55,645 nt of DNA from an uncultured Lentisphaerota bacterium. Lineage in GTDB: Bacteria; Verrucomicrobiota; Kiritimatiellia; CAIQIC01. The stretch is from the NCBI GenBank assembly GCA_903896925.1, contig CAITZM010000170.1, forward strand, positions 1 through 55,645, in the 5' to 3' direction. Shown one piece after another: positions 1 to 8,124 of the stretch. The notes beneath the pieces were generated by a model that searched no databases, was not told where the DNA came from, and saw only the letters and a program-made list of their open reading frames with translations. Within the stretch, counting starts at the first letter, position 1, and the number at the start of each line of letters is the position of its first letter. The translations under genes were made by a program, and so were the position numbers.

Positions 1-257
1 AGACCGGCCGGCTCGGCTGCGCGGACTGCTACGAGACGTTCCTGGAGGAGCTCGCGCCGATGCTCCACAACATGCACCGGGCCCACCAACACACCGGCAA
101 GATCCCCGCGCGCGAGAGCAAGCGCGTCCAGTTCACGGCGGAGGCGGCGGCGCTGCAGAAGGCGCTGGAAAAGGCCGTCGCCGAGGAGAATTTCGAGGAG
201 GCCGCGCGGCTGCGCGACCGCCTGGCCGCCCTGCGCGGGAAGGAGCCGGCGGGATGA
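1..257 (+). CDS. mcsA: McsA-like activator of protein arginine kinase (C-terminal part, 5' truncated by window)
   Basis: The reading frame is open from base 3 and runs into the window from upstream, so only the last 84 or so residues are visible. They begin GRLGCADCYETF, resembling the last CxxC knuckle of McsA, followed by a Gly/Lys-rich linker and a C-terminal UVR-type helix pair (ALEKAVAEENFEEAARLRDR). In Firmicutes McsA binds zinc and activates the arginine kinase McsB. The stop codon overlaps the mcsB start in an ATGA, which suggests translational coupling. The family call rests on the C-terminal part plus strong gene order (mcsA-mcsB-clpC). The N-terminal zinc fingers lie outside the window. 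Confidence 0.85.
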   Translation, partial: TGRLGCADCYETFLEELAPMLHNMHRAHQHTGKIPARESKRVQFTAEAAALQKALEKAVAEENFEEAARLRDRLAALRGKEPAG

Positions 258-1315
258 AGCTCGACGACCTCCTGCAGCAGCCCTGCGCGTGGCTGGCGAC
301 GGGCGCCGACACCGGGACGGTGGTCAGCAGCCGCATCCGGCTCGCGCGCAATTTCCGCGGCGCGGCGTTTCCCGGCTGGGCCGGCGAGGAGGAGTGCGAG
401 CGGATCTGGCAGCAGATGCGGCCGATCCTGCTGGACCTCCCGAGCCTCGCCCCCTCGTTCGCCTTCTCCATGGCCGAACTGGAGGAGTTCGAGCGGATGA
501 TCCTCTTCGAGCGCCACCTGATCAGCGGCGAGATGGCGCAGCGCCAGCGCGGCAGCGGGCTCGTCGCCCGCCGCGACGAAACGATCTCCGTCATGGTCAA
601 CGAGGAGGACCACCTGCGCCTGCAGAGCATGACGCCGGGGCTGGCGTTGCAGCAGATCTGGCAGCGGATGAACACGCTCGACGACGAGATCGAGGCGCGC
701 GCCCGCTATGCGTTCTCCCCCCGGCTGGGCTACCTGACCGCGTGCCCGACCAATGTCGGCACCGGGCTGCGGGCGAGCGTGATGCTGCACCTGCCGGGGC
801 TCTCGCTGATGAACGAGCTGAACCCGGTGGTGAAGGGCCTGACGAAGATCGGCCTCGCCGTCCGCGGGCTGTGGGGCGAGGGCACCGAGGCTGTGGGCAA
901 CATGTTCCAGATCTCCAACCAGATCACCCTCGGCGACCGCGAGGAAAACATTGTCCGCAACATCGAACAGATCGTGCTCGAACTGGTCGAACACGAGAAG
1001 AACGCGCGCGAGCGCTTGCTGGAGAAGCGCGAGATCGTGCTGCGCGACCACGTCGGCCGCGCGCTGGGCATCCTGAGCCACGCGCACCTCCTCGACTCGA
1101 AGGAGGCGCTGAACCTGCTCTCCGGTTTGAGACTGGGCATCGATTTGGGTATACTGACGGGCGTCGAACGGACCGCGGTGGACCGGCTCCTGCTGCTGAC
1201 GCAGCCGGCGCACCTGCAGCAGCGCGAGGGCAAGATGCTCAAGCCAAAGGACCGCGACCGGGTGCGCGCCGACTTGGTCCGCACGCAGCTGGCGGCGGCA
1301 AAAGGATTATCATGA
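254..1315 (+). CDS. mcsB: Protein arginine kinase McsB
   Basis: The product has 353 residues, the usual McsB length. It is a phosphagen-kinase-fold enzyme that phosphorylates arginine side chains and marks proteins for ClpC-ClpP degradation. Visible family signatures are SSRIRLARN (residues 25-33, nucleotide-binding arginines) and CPTNVGTGLRAS (164-175), containing the conserved Cys/Asn/Gly loop and arginine of guanidino kinases. The start ATG overlaps the mcsA stop, and the stop overlaps the clpC start (ATGA at both ends), so the three genes form one tightly coupled operon. No ctsR repressor is visible; it could lie upstream of the window. The identification is secure from motifs and context. 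Confidence 0.95.
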   Translation: MKLDDLLQQPCAWLATGADTGTVVSSRIRLARNFRGAAFPGWAGEEECERIWQQMRPILLDLPSLAPSFAFSMAELEEFERMILFERHLISGEMAQRQRGSGLVARRDETISVMVNEEDHLRLQSMTPGLALQQIWQRMNTLDDEIEARARYAFSPRLGYLTACPTNVGTGLRASVMLHLPGLSLMNELNPVVKGLTKIGLAVRGLWGEGTEAVGNMFQISNQITLGDREENIVRNIEQIVLELVEHEKNARERLLEKREIVLRDHVGRALGILSHAHLLDSKEALNLLSGLRLGIDLGILTGVERTAVDRLLLLTQPAHLQQREGKMLKPKDRDRVRADLVRTQLAAAKGLS

Positions 1316-3834
1316 GCGGAGAAATGGACAGATTCACGGAACGCGCCAAGAAGGTGCTGCAGCTGTCACGGCAGGAAGCGGACCGCTTCAACCACAACTA
1401 CATCGGCACCGAGCACCTGCTGCTCGGCCTGATCGCGCTCGGTGAGGGCGTCGCGGTCATCATCCTGGAAAAGATGGGCGTGGACCTGGGCATCGCGCGG
1501 CTGGAGGTCGAGAAGGCCGTCGGCAGCGGGCCGGAGACCAAGACCGCCGGCAGCGTCCCGTTCACCCCGCGCGTCAAGAAGGTGCTGCAGCTCGCGCGGC
1601 AGGAGGCCCAGAACCTCGGCCACGACTACGTCGGCACCGAGCACCTGCTGCTCGGCCTGCTCGCGGAAGGCGAAGGCGTCGCCGCCCAGGTGCTCAAGAA
1701 CCTGAGCGTGGACGCGGAGAAGGTCCGCGAGGAGATCCTCAAGGAATTCAGCGGCGCGGCGGACGAGGACGAGGGCGGCGACAGCGAGAAGAAATCCGCG
1801 CCGGAGTCCAAGAAGGCCCAGCCCGCCGGCGACAAGCAGGCGGAGGGCGACAAGAAGGCCGCCGGCCCCAAGACGCCCGCGCTCAACGCCTTCGGCCGCG
1901 ACCTGACGGAGCTGGCCTACAAGGGCGAGCTGGACCCGGTGATCGGCCGCGCCTCGGAGATCGAGCGCGTGATGCAGATCCTCTGCCGCCGCACCAAGAA
2001 CAACCCCGTCCTGCTCGGCGAGGCCGGCGTCGGCAAGACCGCGATCGTCGAGGGCCTCGCCCAGGCGATCGTCCGCGGCGAGATCCCGGAAATCCTGCGC
2101 GGCAAGCGCGTCATCACGCTCGACCTGGCGCTGATGGTCGCCGGCACCAAGTACCGCGGCCAGTTCGAGGAACGCATCAAGGCGGTGATGGACGAGATCC
2201 GCCGCGTGAAGAATGTCATCTTGTTCGTGGACGAGCTGCACACGATCATCGGCGCCGGCGGGGCCGAGGGCGCGATGGATGCCTCGAACATCCTCAAGCC
2301 CGCGCTCGCCCGCGGCGAGCTGCAGTGCATCGGCGCGACCACGCTCGGCGAGTACCGCAAGAGCATCGAGAAGGACGCCGCGCTCGAGCGCCGCTTCCAG
2401 TCCATCATGGTGCGCGAGCCGACCATCGAGGAGGCCGTGCAGATCCTCAAGGGCCTGCGCGCCCGCTACGAGGCGCACCACCGCGTCCACATCACCGACG
2501 GCGCGCTGCAGGCGGCCGTCGAGCTGTCCGCGCGCTACCTGCCCGACCGGTTTCTCCCGGACAAAGCCATTGACCTGGTGGACGAGGCCGGCGCCCGCGC
2601 GCGCATCACCAACATGACCCGCCCGCCGGAGCTCAAGGACCGCGAGGTCCGCATCGAGGAGCTGCGCAAGCAGAAGGAAGAGGCCATCCGCGGCCAGCAC
2701 TTCGAGGACGCCGCCCAGCTCCGCGACGCCGAGCGCCTGGCGCGCGAGGAGCTGGAGAAGATCCTCGCCGACTGGCGCACGGCGTCCGACGCCAACCAGC
2801 CGACGCTGACCGACGACGACATCATGATCGTCACCTCGCGCTGGACCGGCATCCCGCTGACCAAGATGAGCCAGAAGGACATGACGCGCCTGCTGGACAT
2901 GGAGCGCGAGCTCGACAAGAGCGTGATCGGCCAGCCCGACGCCGTCGCCGCCATCGCCAAGGCCCTGCGCCGGTCGCGCGCCAACCTCAAGGATCCGCGC
3001 CGGCCCATCGGCTCGTTCATTTTCCTCGGGCCCACCGGCGTCGGCAAGACGCTGCTCGCCAAGCAGCTCGCCGAGTTCATGTTCGACAACGCCGACGCGC
3101 TCATCCGCGTGGACATGTCGGAGTACATGGAGAAGTTCAACGTCTCGCGCCTCGTCGGCTCGCCCCCGGGCTACGTCGGCTACGAGGAGGGCGGCCAGCT
3201 CACCGAGAAGGTCCGCCGCCGGCCCTACTCCGTCGTGCTTTTCGACGAGATCGAAAAGGCGCATCCGGACGTGTCGCACATCCTGCTGCAGGTGCTGGAA
3301 GAGGGCAAGCTGACCGACGGCCTCGGCCGCAGCGTGGACTTCCGCAACACGATCATCATCATGACCAGCAACCTGGGGTCCGACCTCATCCGCAAGGGCG
3401 GCGGCGGGCTCGGCTTCGGCGACCACACGGCCGCGGCCGATTACACCAAGCTCAAGGGCCAGATGCTCGACGAGGCAAAGAAGGTCTTCCGGCCCGAACT
3501 GCTCAACCGCATCGAGGACGTCATCGTCTTCCGCCAGCTCGACCGCGACGACGCGCGCCGCATCCTCGACCTCGAGCTCGACAAGGTCCGCGCCCGCCTC
3601 GCCTCGCGCAAGCTGACGCTGCAGCTCACCGAGGGCGCGCTCGCGTTCCTCCTTGAAAAGGGCTTCGACACCACCTACGGGGCGCGCAACCTGCGCCGCA
3701 CCACCGAGCGGTTCCTCGAGAACCCGCTCGCGGAGGAAATCCTGCGCGGCCACATCGCCGACGGCGAACCCATCGAGGTCACCGTCGACAAAGACGCGCT
3801 GAAGTTCACGCAGCAGACCCACGCGGAAAAATAG
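1312..3834 (+). CDS. clpC: ATP-dependent Clp protease ATP-binding subunit ClpC
   Basis: This is an AAA+ unfoldase of about 840 residues that feeds substrates, including arginine-phosphorylated proteins, to ClpP. Domains in order: two N-domain repeats (each with a VKKVLQL/AKKVLQL helix and a GTEHLLLGL motif, about residues 5-70 and 80-145), an acidic/lysine-rich linker, AAA1 with Walker A GEAGVGKT (236-243), a UVR-like M-domain segment (FEDAAQLRD), and AAA2 with Walker A GPTGVGKT (573-580) and the ClpC signature EYMEKFNVSRLVGSPPGYVG. The same frame is open far upstream through mcsB, but that part is the mcsB shadow. I place the start at 1312 (ATGA overlap with mcsB); 1324 (MDRFTERAKK) is the alternative. 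No clpP is in the window. Confidence 0.96.
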   Translation: MSGEMDRFTERAKKVLQLSRQEADRFNHNYIGTEHLLLGLIALGEGVAVIILEKMGVDLGIARLEVEKAVGSGPETKTAGSVPFTPRVKKVLQLARQEAQNLGHDYVGTEHLLLGLLAEGEGVAAQVLKNLSVDAEKVREEILKEFSGAADEDEGGDSEKKSAPESKKAQPAGDKQAEGDKKAAGPKTPALNAFGRDLTELAYKGELDPVIGRASEIERVMQILCRRTKNNPVLLGEAGVGKTAIVEGLAQAIVRGEIPEILRGKRVITLDLALMVAGTKYRGQFEERIKAVMDEIRRVKNVILFVDELHTIIGAGGAEGAMDASNILKPALARGELQCIGATTLGEYRKSIEKDAALERRFQSIMVREPTIEEAVQILKGLRARYEAHHRVHITDGALQAAVELSARYLPDRFLPDKAIDLVDEAGARARITNMTRPPELKDREVRIEELRKQKEEAIRGQHFEDAAQLRDAERLAREELEKILADWRTASDANQPTLTDDDIMIVTSRWTGIPLTKMSQKDMTRLLDMERELDKSVIGQPDAVAAIAKALRRSRANLKDPRRPIGSFIFLGPTGVGKTLLAKQLAEFMFDNADALIRVDMSEYMEKFNVSRLVGSPPGYVGYEEGGQLTEKVRRRPYSVVLFDEIEKAHPDVSHILLQVLEEGKLTDGLGRSVDFRNTIIIMTSNLGSDLIRKGGGGLGFGDHTAAADYTKLKGQMLDEAKKVFRPELLNRIEDVIVFRQLDRDDARRILDLELDKVRARLASRKLTLQLTEGALAFLLEKGFDTTYGARNLRRTTERFLENPLAEEILRGHIADGEPIEVTVDKDALKFTQQTHAEK

Positions 3835-3865
3835 CGGCGGCTTTCAGCGGCAGAAGGTTGCTGTG

Positions 3866-4267
3866 ATGGGGATGAAGAATGGCACCTTGAGCCGACGAGT
3901 AGTCACCCTTGCGCTTGCGGCGCTGTTGGGCCTGTTGCTCATGCTGGTCATTCTGCCCCCTGTCCATCATCCGCCGCGGGCCGCGAGCAGGGGCTACATG
4001 ATTGGTGTGAGCGAGGCGTCGAAGCATTACCACGCCGAGTATCATGCTTGGCCCAAATCGCTGGCCGACCTGACGAACAATCCTAAGAATCTCGTTTTCT
4101 TTTCTTGCGGAGGCGTGATTGTTGATGGCTGGGGGCGCCCGCTGATCTATCAGCCCTTCGATCCGACGAAGGGCTACGGCTCGGTGATCAGCAACGGCCG
4201 CGATGGCAAGCCCGGCGGCAGCGGCGAGGCGGCGGATATCGAGGTCCGTTTTGGCGCTGAACGATAG
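3866..4267 (+). CDS. Small membrane-anchored protein with a GspG-like pseudopilin core
   Basis: The product has about 133 residues: a hydrophobic N-terminal segment (residues 11-30) followed by a globular part with the C-terminal signature of T2SS major pseudopilin cores (DGWGRPLIYQ, then SNGRDGKPGGSGEAADI, the calcium-binding loop region in GspG). A recognisable prepilin peptidase site (FTLIELL type) is absent, so this is not a canonical prepilin; it may be membrane-anchored through an uncleaved helix. The start was chosen at ATG 3866, about 8 nt after an AAGG; an in-frame GTG at 3863 and ATG at 3872 are alternatives. It sits 31 bp after clpC on the same strand with no evident terminator between. 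Function is unknown. Confidence 0.7.
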   Translation: MGMKNGTLSRRVVTLALAALLGLLLMLVILPPVHHPPRAASRGYMIGVSEASKHYHAEYHAWPKSLADLTNNPKNLVFFSCGGVIVDGWGRPLIYQPFDPTKGYGSVISNGRDGKPGGSGEAADIEVRFGAER

Positions 4268-4281
4268 GCCGGTTTTTCTTG

Positions 4282-4563
4282 CGGCTCCGCCGGAGGCGTC
4301 GCCCTACCGCCGGCCCTTTAATCGCCACCGTCCTCCGCACTTCGATGTTCGTTGTTAAATGTTCGGTGTTCGTTGTTCGATGTTCACCAAGTCCGCATCC
4401 CAGCAGTTTTCGGAAGGGCGAGGCATCCTGCCGAGCCGACACAAACCCGGCTCCGCCGGAGGCGTTGCCCTACCGCCAGCCCTTGGCGGGGCCTTGTCTC
4501 CAGTAATCGCCACCGTCCTCCGAACTTCGATGTTCGATGTTGAATGTTCGTTGTTCGATGTTC
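4282..4563. repeat. Two direct copies of an approximately 110-bp intergenic repeat ending in TGTTCGATGTTC arrays
   Basis: Copy 1 (4282-4385) and copy 2 (4448-4563) share a GC-rich head (CGGCTCCGCCGGAGGCG, then CCCTACCGCC), a common middle (AATCGCCACCGTCCTCCG) and an AT-richer tail made of degenerate 6-9-bp units such as GTTCGATGTTC and GTTCGTTGTTC. The segment between them contains a hairpin-like stretch (AGGGCGAGGCATCCTGCCG). Short open frames across this region are repeat translations and are not called as genes. Confidence 0.85.
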
Positions 4564-4678
4564 TTCGGGCGTCGCCCTTCCCTTTCCCGCCCTTGATAAG
4601 TTCTCGTTGGTTTTTCAAGTAGCCCGAATCCCGAAGTCACCCATGGATTCTTTACCTGCTTGCCAAGAGATACGAACC

Positions 4679-4729
4679 GGCGCAGCGACGCTGCGCCCTC
4701 CAGGCTGGAGGGCGGCGTGTCACGCCGCC
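4679..4729. repeat. Three adjacent intergenic hairpins
   Basis: Three back-to-back palindromes lie between the GspG-like gene and the convergent CCA gene: GGCGCAGCGACGCTGCGCC (4679-4697), CTCCAGGCTGGAG (4698-4710) and GGCGGCGTGTCACGCCGCC (4711-4729). They belong to the dispersed hairpin family seen in many gaps of this window. They could also serve as a bidirectional terminator between convergent genes, though neither side has a clear T-tract. Confidence 0.7.
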
Positions 4730-4766
4730 GTGGGCGCATGGCACCTGTTTCGTGCTTGGCAATCAC

Positions 4767-6140
4767 TCACGATGTAGGCGCGTCGGGCGCGGCGGGCTTG
4801 GCCAGTTCGGCGTCGAGCCAGGCGAGGAGTTCTTCGCGCGTGGTCAGGTGGCCCTCGAGCTGCCGCTCGTAGGCGCGCTTGTGCCAGCGGCCGAGCTCGA
4901 GGCCGGGCTTGAAGCCGCGCGCGATCAGATCGTGGCCGGTGATCAGCGGCTTGGGCAGCACAGGCTCGTGCTTCAGCTCTTCCTGGAACTGCACCAGAAA
5001 TTCGTGGTTCACCACGTCGCCGTGGCTCGCGCGGCAGTCGAGCCAGTGCAGTTGCAGCTCGACCGGGAAGGTCCGCGCGCCGACGAGCTGGCGCAGCTTG
5101 GCGCGGCGCATCTGCCGGACCTCCTTGAAGCGCATGTGGTTCTTCACGCAGTAGGAGATGTCTTCAATTTCATCGGCGGGCATTTTCAGCCGCCGCAGCA
5201 CTTCCTCCGCCATCTTCGCGCCGGCCTCGTCGTGGTAGTTGAAGCGGATGCGGTCGCTGCCGTCGGGCTCGCGCGTCAGCGTGGCGGTCGGCGGCTTGCC
5301 GATGTCGTGGAGCAGCACGGCCCACGCGAGCGTGCGCGAGCGGTCCGCCGGCATGGCGTCGAGCATCATCGCGGTATGCACGAAGACATCGCCCTCGGGA
5401 TGGAACTGCGGCGGCTGCTCCTGCCCCTCGAGCGCGGCAACCTCCGGCAGCAACACGGCCAGCAGGCCGCTGCGCTGCAGGAGCCGGAGCGCCTGCCCGG
5501 CGCGCGGCGCCTCGACGAGCAGCCGCGACAGCTCCTGCTGGATGCGCTCGGCGCTGATGGCGGTGATGCGCGGCGCCTGCTCCTGCACGGCGGCGAAGGT
5601 CTCCGGCTCGATCGCAAACTCCAGCGTCGCGGCAAAGCGCACGGCGCGCAGCAGCCGCAGGTAGTCCTCGGCGAACCGCGCGCGAGGGTCCCCGATGGCG
5701 CGGATGATTTTCTTCCCCAGGTCCTCGCGGCCGCCCACATAGTCGATGACCGCGCCGGTCTCCGGGTCGCTGAACAGGCCGTTGACCGTGAAGTCGCGGC
5801 GCTGCGCGTCCTCCTCCGGGGTGCTGAAGGCGACCGCGTCGGGCCGGCGGCCGTCGGAGCCGCCCAGGTCGCGGCGGAAGGTGGCGACCTCGGTCGGATG
5901 GCCGGCCAGGACGACCTGCATGACGCCGAACGCCCGGCCGGTCGCGATGGTGCGCGGGAAGAGCGCGACGATCTGGTCGGGCGTCGCGCTCGTGGCGATG
6001 TCGAAATCCTTCGGTACGCGGCCCAGCAAGCGGTCGCGGACGCAGCCGCCGGCGAAGAGCGCGGCATGCCCGGCGGCGCGCAGCGTCCGCGCGATCTCGC
6101 GGGCGAGCGTTTCTTTTGCGGCGATGGACAGGTCCGTCAT
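4767..6140 (-). CDS. CCA tRNA nucleotidyltransferase / poly(A) polymerase family protein with HD domain
   Basis: The product has 457 residues and adds nucleotides to RNA 3' ends (CCA to tRNA, or A-tails). The class II nucleotidyltransferase head shows GGCVRDRLLG (31-40), the catalytic acidic pair in DFDIA (45-49) and RRDFTVNGLF. The RNA-binding middle contains DYLRLLRAVRFAA. A C-terminal HD phosphohydrolase domain shows LLHDIGKPPT and a second histidine region around NYHDEAGAKMAEE. The frame is open 42 codons further upstream, but the conserved N-terminus begins at MTDLSIAAKE (ATG ending at 6140). Whether it is a full CCA-adding or an A-adding enzyme cannot be decided from motifs alone. Confidence 0.9.
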   Translation of the reverse strand: MTDLSIAAKETLAREIARTLRAAGHAALFAGGCVRDRLLGRVPKDFDIATSATPDQIVALFPRTIATGRAFGVMQVVLAGHPTEVATFRRDLGGSDGRRPDAVAFSTPEEDAQRRDFTVNGLFSDPETGAVIDYVGGREDLGKKIIRAIGDPRARFAEDYLRLLRAVRFAATLEFAIEPETFAAVQEQAPRITAISAERIQQELSRLLVEAPRAGQALRLLQRSGLLAVLLPEVAALEGQEQPPQFHPEGDVFVHTAMMLDAMPADRSRTLAWAVLLHDIGKPPTATLTREPDGSDRIRFNYHDEAGAKMAEEVLRRLKMPADEIEDISYCVKNHMRFKEVRQMRRAKLRQLVGARTFPVELQLHWLDCRASHGDVVNHEFLVQFQEELKHEPVLPKPLITGHDLIARGFKPGLELGRWHKRAYERQLEGHLTTREELLAWLDAELAKPAAPDAPTS

Positions 6141-6171
6141 GGCGGCAGTAGACCAGATTTCCGGCGCGCCG

Positions 6172-6669
6172 TTAAGCGTTGAGTCGCCAGATCGCGAAGT
6201 TGAGCGCGGCGGCAAACGTGCACCACGCGAGATAGGGGACGAGCAGCGCGCCGGCCAGCGCGTCACGGCGGAAGAACACCACCGTTGTCGCGGCCAACGT
6301 CAACCAGAGCGCGGCGAGCACGGCCAGCGCCGCGCCGATGAGATGGGCGCCGAAGAAAACGGGCGACCAAGCGGCGTTGAACGCCAGCTGCACCAGAAAG
6401 AGCGCCAGCGGCATCCGGCGGCAGGCGCACCGCCCGATGCGGTGGGCGGCCACGGCCATCATGACATAAAGCGCGGTCCAGACCGGCCCGAAGAGCCAGG
6501 CGGGCGGATTCCAGGACGGCTTGTGGAGCGAGGGATACCACAGCCGGACCGCATCCGCCGTGAAAAAGCCGCCCAGCGCTCCCACGCCCAGGCACAGCGC
6601 CACCCACAGCACCAGGCTCAGCCACGGCGACAGGGCCGGCGTTTTTCCGCCGTGTGGCCCGGCGTTCAT
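6172..6669 (-). CDS. tspO: TspO/MBR family membrane protein
   Basis: The product has 165 residues and five predicted membrane helices, matching the TspO (peripheral benzodiazepine receptor-like, tetrapyrrole-binding) fold. Diagnostic stretches are YPSLHKPSWNPPAWLFGPVW, followed by ALYVMMA, QLAFNAAWSPVFFG and YLAWCTFAAALNFAIWRLN, with the family's Trp-rich pattern. Its start overlaps the stop of the upstream CxxC-rich gene by 4 bp (ATGA), so the two are probably co-translated. TspO proteins act in porphyrin handling and stress signalling in other bacteria; the role here is not shown by sequence. Confidence 0.92.
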   Translation of the reverse strand: MNAGPHGGKTPALSPWLSLVLWVALCLGVGALGGFFTADAVRLWYPSLHKPSWNPPAWLFGPVWTALYVMMAVAAHRIGRCACRRMPLALFLVQLAFNAAWSPVFFGAHLIGAALAVLAALWLTLAATTVVFFRRDALAGALLVPYLAWCTFAAALNFAIWRLNA

Positions 6670-7829
6670 CGCCGGGCGGCCCGGCCGACACCCTTGCAGA
6701 TGGGACACAGCGTCTGGCCGTCGCCATTGCAGTCCGCGCAGAGGATATTGCGCATCTTGCCGGCGCCGCGGCAGTGATTGCAGGTCATGGTGCCATCGCC
6801 CTTGCACTGGGAGCAAATGGGGTTCTGGCCGTTGCCGGAGCAGGTCTTGCAAACCTGGATGGCCCGGCCACCGCAGCCTTGGCAGCCCAGGTGGGCCGCG
6901 CCCTTGCAGGTACGGCACAGCATGCGCCCCGTACCACTGCAGGTCTGGCAGAAGGAGCCGAGCGAGGAATATTTCCCGGAGGAAGAGGTGGTTTTCTTGG
7001 TGGGCTTGCCGGTGGCGCCGCAGTCGGGGCAGGGCGCATAGCCGGCCTCGCATTCCATGTTGCTGCATTTGGCCCACCCGGCCCCATCGCACTTGACGCA
7101 GGCGAGCCGGCCCAGCCCGGCGCAATCCAGGCAGACACTGCCCAGCGTGTGCATGAGCTGCACGCGTTCCTTGAGCGTCAGGTCCTTCGTCAATTCCCCC
7201 GGCAGCCACAGGCCGTTGAGCCCGGTCCAGCCGCGATCCTTCTGCAAGGCGTCGTAGTCACGCTTGACCTGGGCGCGGTCGTGATTGAGCTGGTCGGCAC
7301 GGACAAAAATGCCCAGCGTGCCGACGCTGTCGCAGAATTTGCAGTGGGAGGACTCGGAACGCATGACCCGCTCCTGGCCGCTGGAGAGCTTGAAGCGGAC
7401 GTCGGGATGGCCGGTCCCCTTGCAGAGCGGACAGTTGACGGCGGAGGTGCGCAGTTGCTTCTCGTACCCTTCCTGTACGCTGACGAGCTTGGCGGCACGG
7501 GTGGAGTTGGTGCCGTCGGTCATCATGTTCAGCGTATACGCATTGCGGGCGTAGAACCAGGCGAGCCAGAGCTTCCTGGCCTTGGCCGCCTCGCTGGACT
7601 TGCGTGCTTCTTCGTCGGCCGCGATGGCCCAGGTGGGCTTGACGAACTTGGCGGGATCCGTGGTGACCTTGGGTGGCGGCTTGGGCAGGTCGGCGCCGCA
7701 ATGGGTACACTTCTCCGTCCCTTCCGTCTGCTCATAGCCGCACTTGGGACAGGTCAGCAGCGCCCCCAGCACGGAGACGACGGCGCACAGCACCAACGCC
7801 AGCAGGGTCAACCAGGTTTTTTTATTCAT
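6666..7829 (-). CDS. Exported multi-zinc-knuckle protein (DnaJ-type CxxCxGxG repeats)
   Basis: The product has 387 residues. It starts MNKKTWLTLLALVLCAVVSV, a signal peptide or membrane anchor, followed by a zinc-ribbon-like pair (CPKC, CTHC at about 27-43), a spacer of about 90 residues, and then many DnaJ-type knuckles (CPLCKGTG, CKFCDSVG, CLDCAGLG, CVKCDGAG, CPDCGATG, CQTCSGTG, CKTCSGNG, CSQCKGDG, CNHCRGAG, CADCNGDG, CPICKGVG and others). I count about 16 paired-Cys motifs, one of them C-x4-C. There is no J domain. DnaJ's own zinc domain has four such motifs, so this is a strongly expanded array, possibly zinc-binding or thiol-exchanging outside the cytoplasm. It is translationally coupled to tspO. 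I know no specific function. Confidence 0.85.
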   Translation of the reverse strand: MNKKTWLTLLALVLCAVVSVLGALLTCPKCGYEQTEGTEKCTHCGADLPKPPPKVTTDPAKFVKPTWAIAADEEARKSSEAAKARKLWLAWFYARNAYTLNMMTDGTNSTRAAKLVSVQEGYEKQLRTSAVNCPLCKGTGHPDVRFKLSSGQERVMRSESSHCKFCDSVGTLGIFVRADQLNHDRAQVKRDYDALQKDRGWTGLNGLWLPGELTKDLTLKERVQLMHTLGSVCLDCAGLGRLACVKCDGAGWAKCSNMECEAGYAPCPDCGATGKPTKKTTSSSGKYSSLGSFCQTCSGTGRMLCRTCKGAAHLGCQGCGGRAIQVCKTCSGNGQNPICSQCKGDGTMTCNHCRGAGKMRNILCADCNGDGQTLCPICKGVGRAARR

Positions 7830-7926
7830 CTCAAGTCCTCACGGCGCGGGCCCCTTGGCCCGCCGGATGCTTCTCACGGAATCAGTATAGCTTTTTTTCA
7901 TTTCATGAGTACAATACATTCGCAAT

Positions 7927-8103
7927 ATGAAGTGGCACAACCAGCGGGCGGTGCGGCGCAGCACGGGCGGACAGGCGATGGTGGAGTATGTGGTCGTGAC
8001 GGGCATGACGATCGGCGTGCTGCTCATGCTGGCGGTGTTCCTGTACGCCTTCAAAGAGGCGGGCGGTAGAGTGCTGGATTTGATCGCGTGTGAGTATCCG
8101 TAA
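7927..8103 (+). CDS. Flp/TadE-type small pilin-like protein (58 aa)
   Basis: This is a 58-residue frame starting MKWHNQRAVRRSTGGQAMVE. A basic N-terminus is followed by GGQAMVEYVVVTG, the glycine-Gln-x3-Glu-Tyr start of type IVb (Flp) pilins and TadE-like proteins, then one hydrophobic helix and a short tail ending ACEYP. In Flp pilins, prepilin peptidase cleaves before such a segment and the glutamate at +5 is retained. It is the first gene of the Tad block and lies 21 bp before the next pilin. An AT-rich stretch upstream contains a possible -10 (TACAAT, 7910-7915) very close to the ATG. Confidence 0.75.
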   Translation: MKWHNQRAVRRSTGGQAMVEYVVVTGMTIGVLLMLAVFLYAFKEAGGRVLDLIACEYP

Positions 8104-8124
8104 GAAGATGGTGAGAGGAGCAAC

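Noticed and set aside
29..1213. 394-codon frame antisense to mcsA/mcsB
   Set aside because: Shadow frame with no domain; mcsB motifs on the plus strand are decisive.
289..1311. Upstream extension of the clpC frame through mcsB
   Set aside because: The extension is low-complexity Arg/Ala/Pro, and clpC homology begins at MSGEMDRF/MDRFTERA after the mcsB stop.
1366..3822. 818-codon open frame antisense to clpC
   Set aside because: Shadow of clpC; no recognisable motif.
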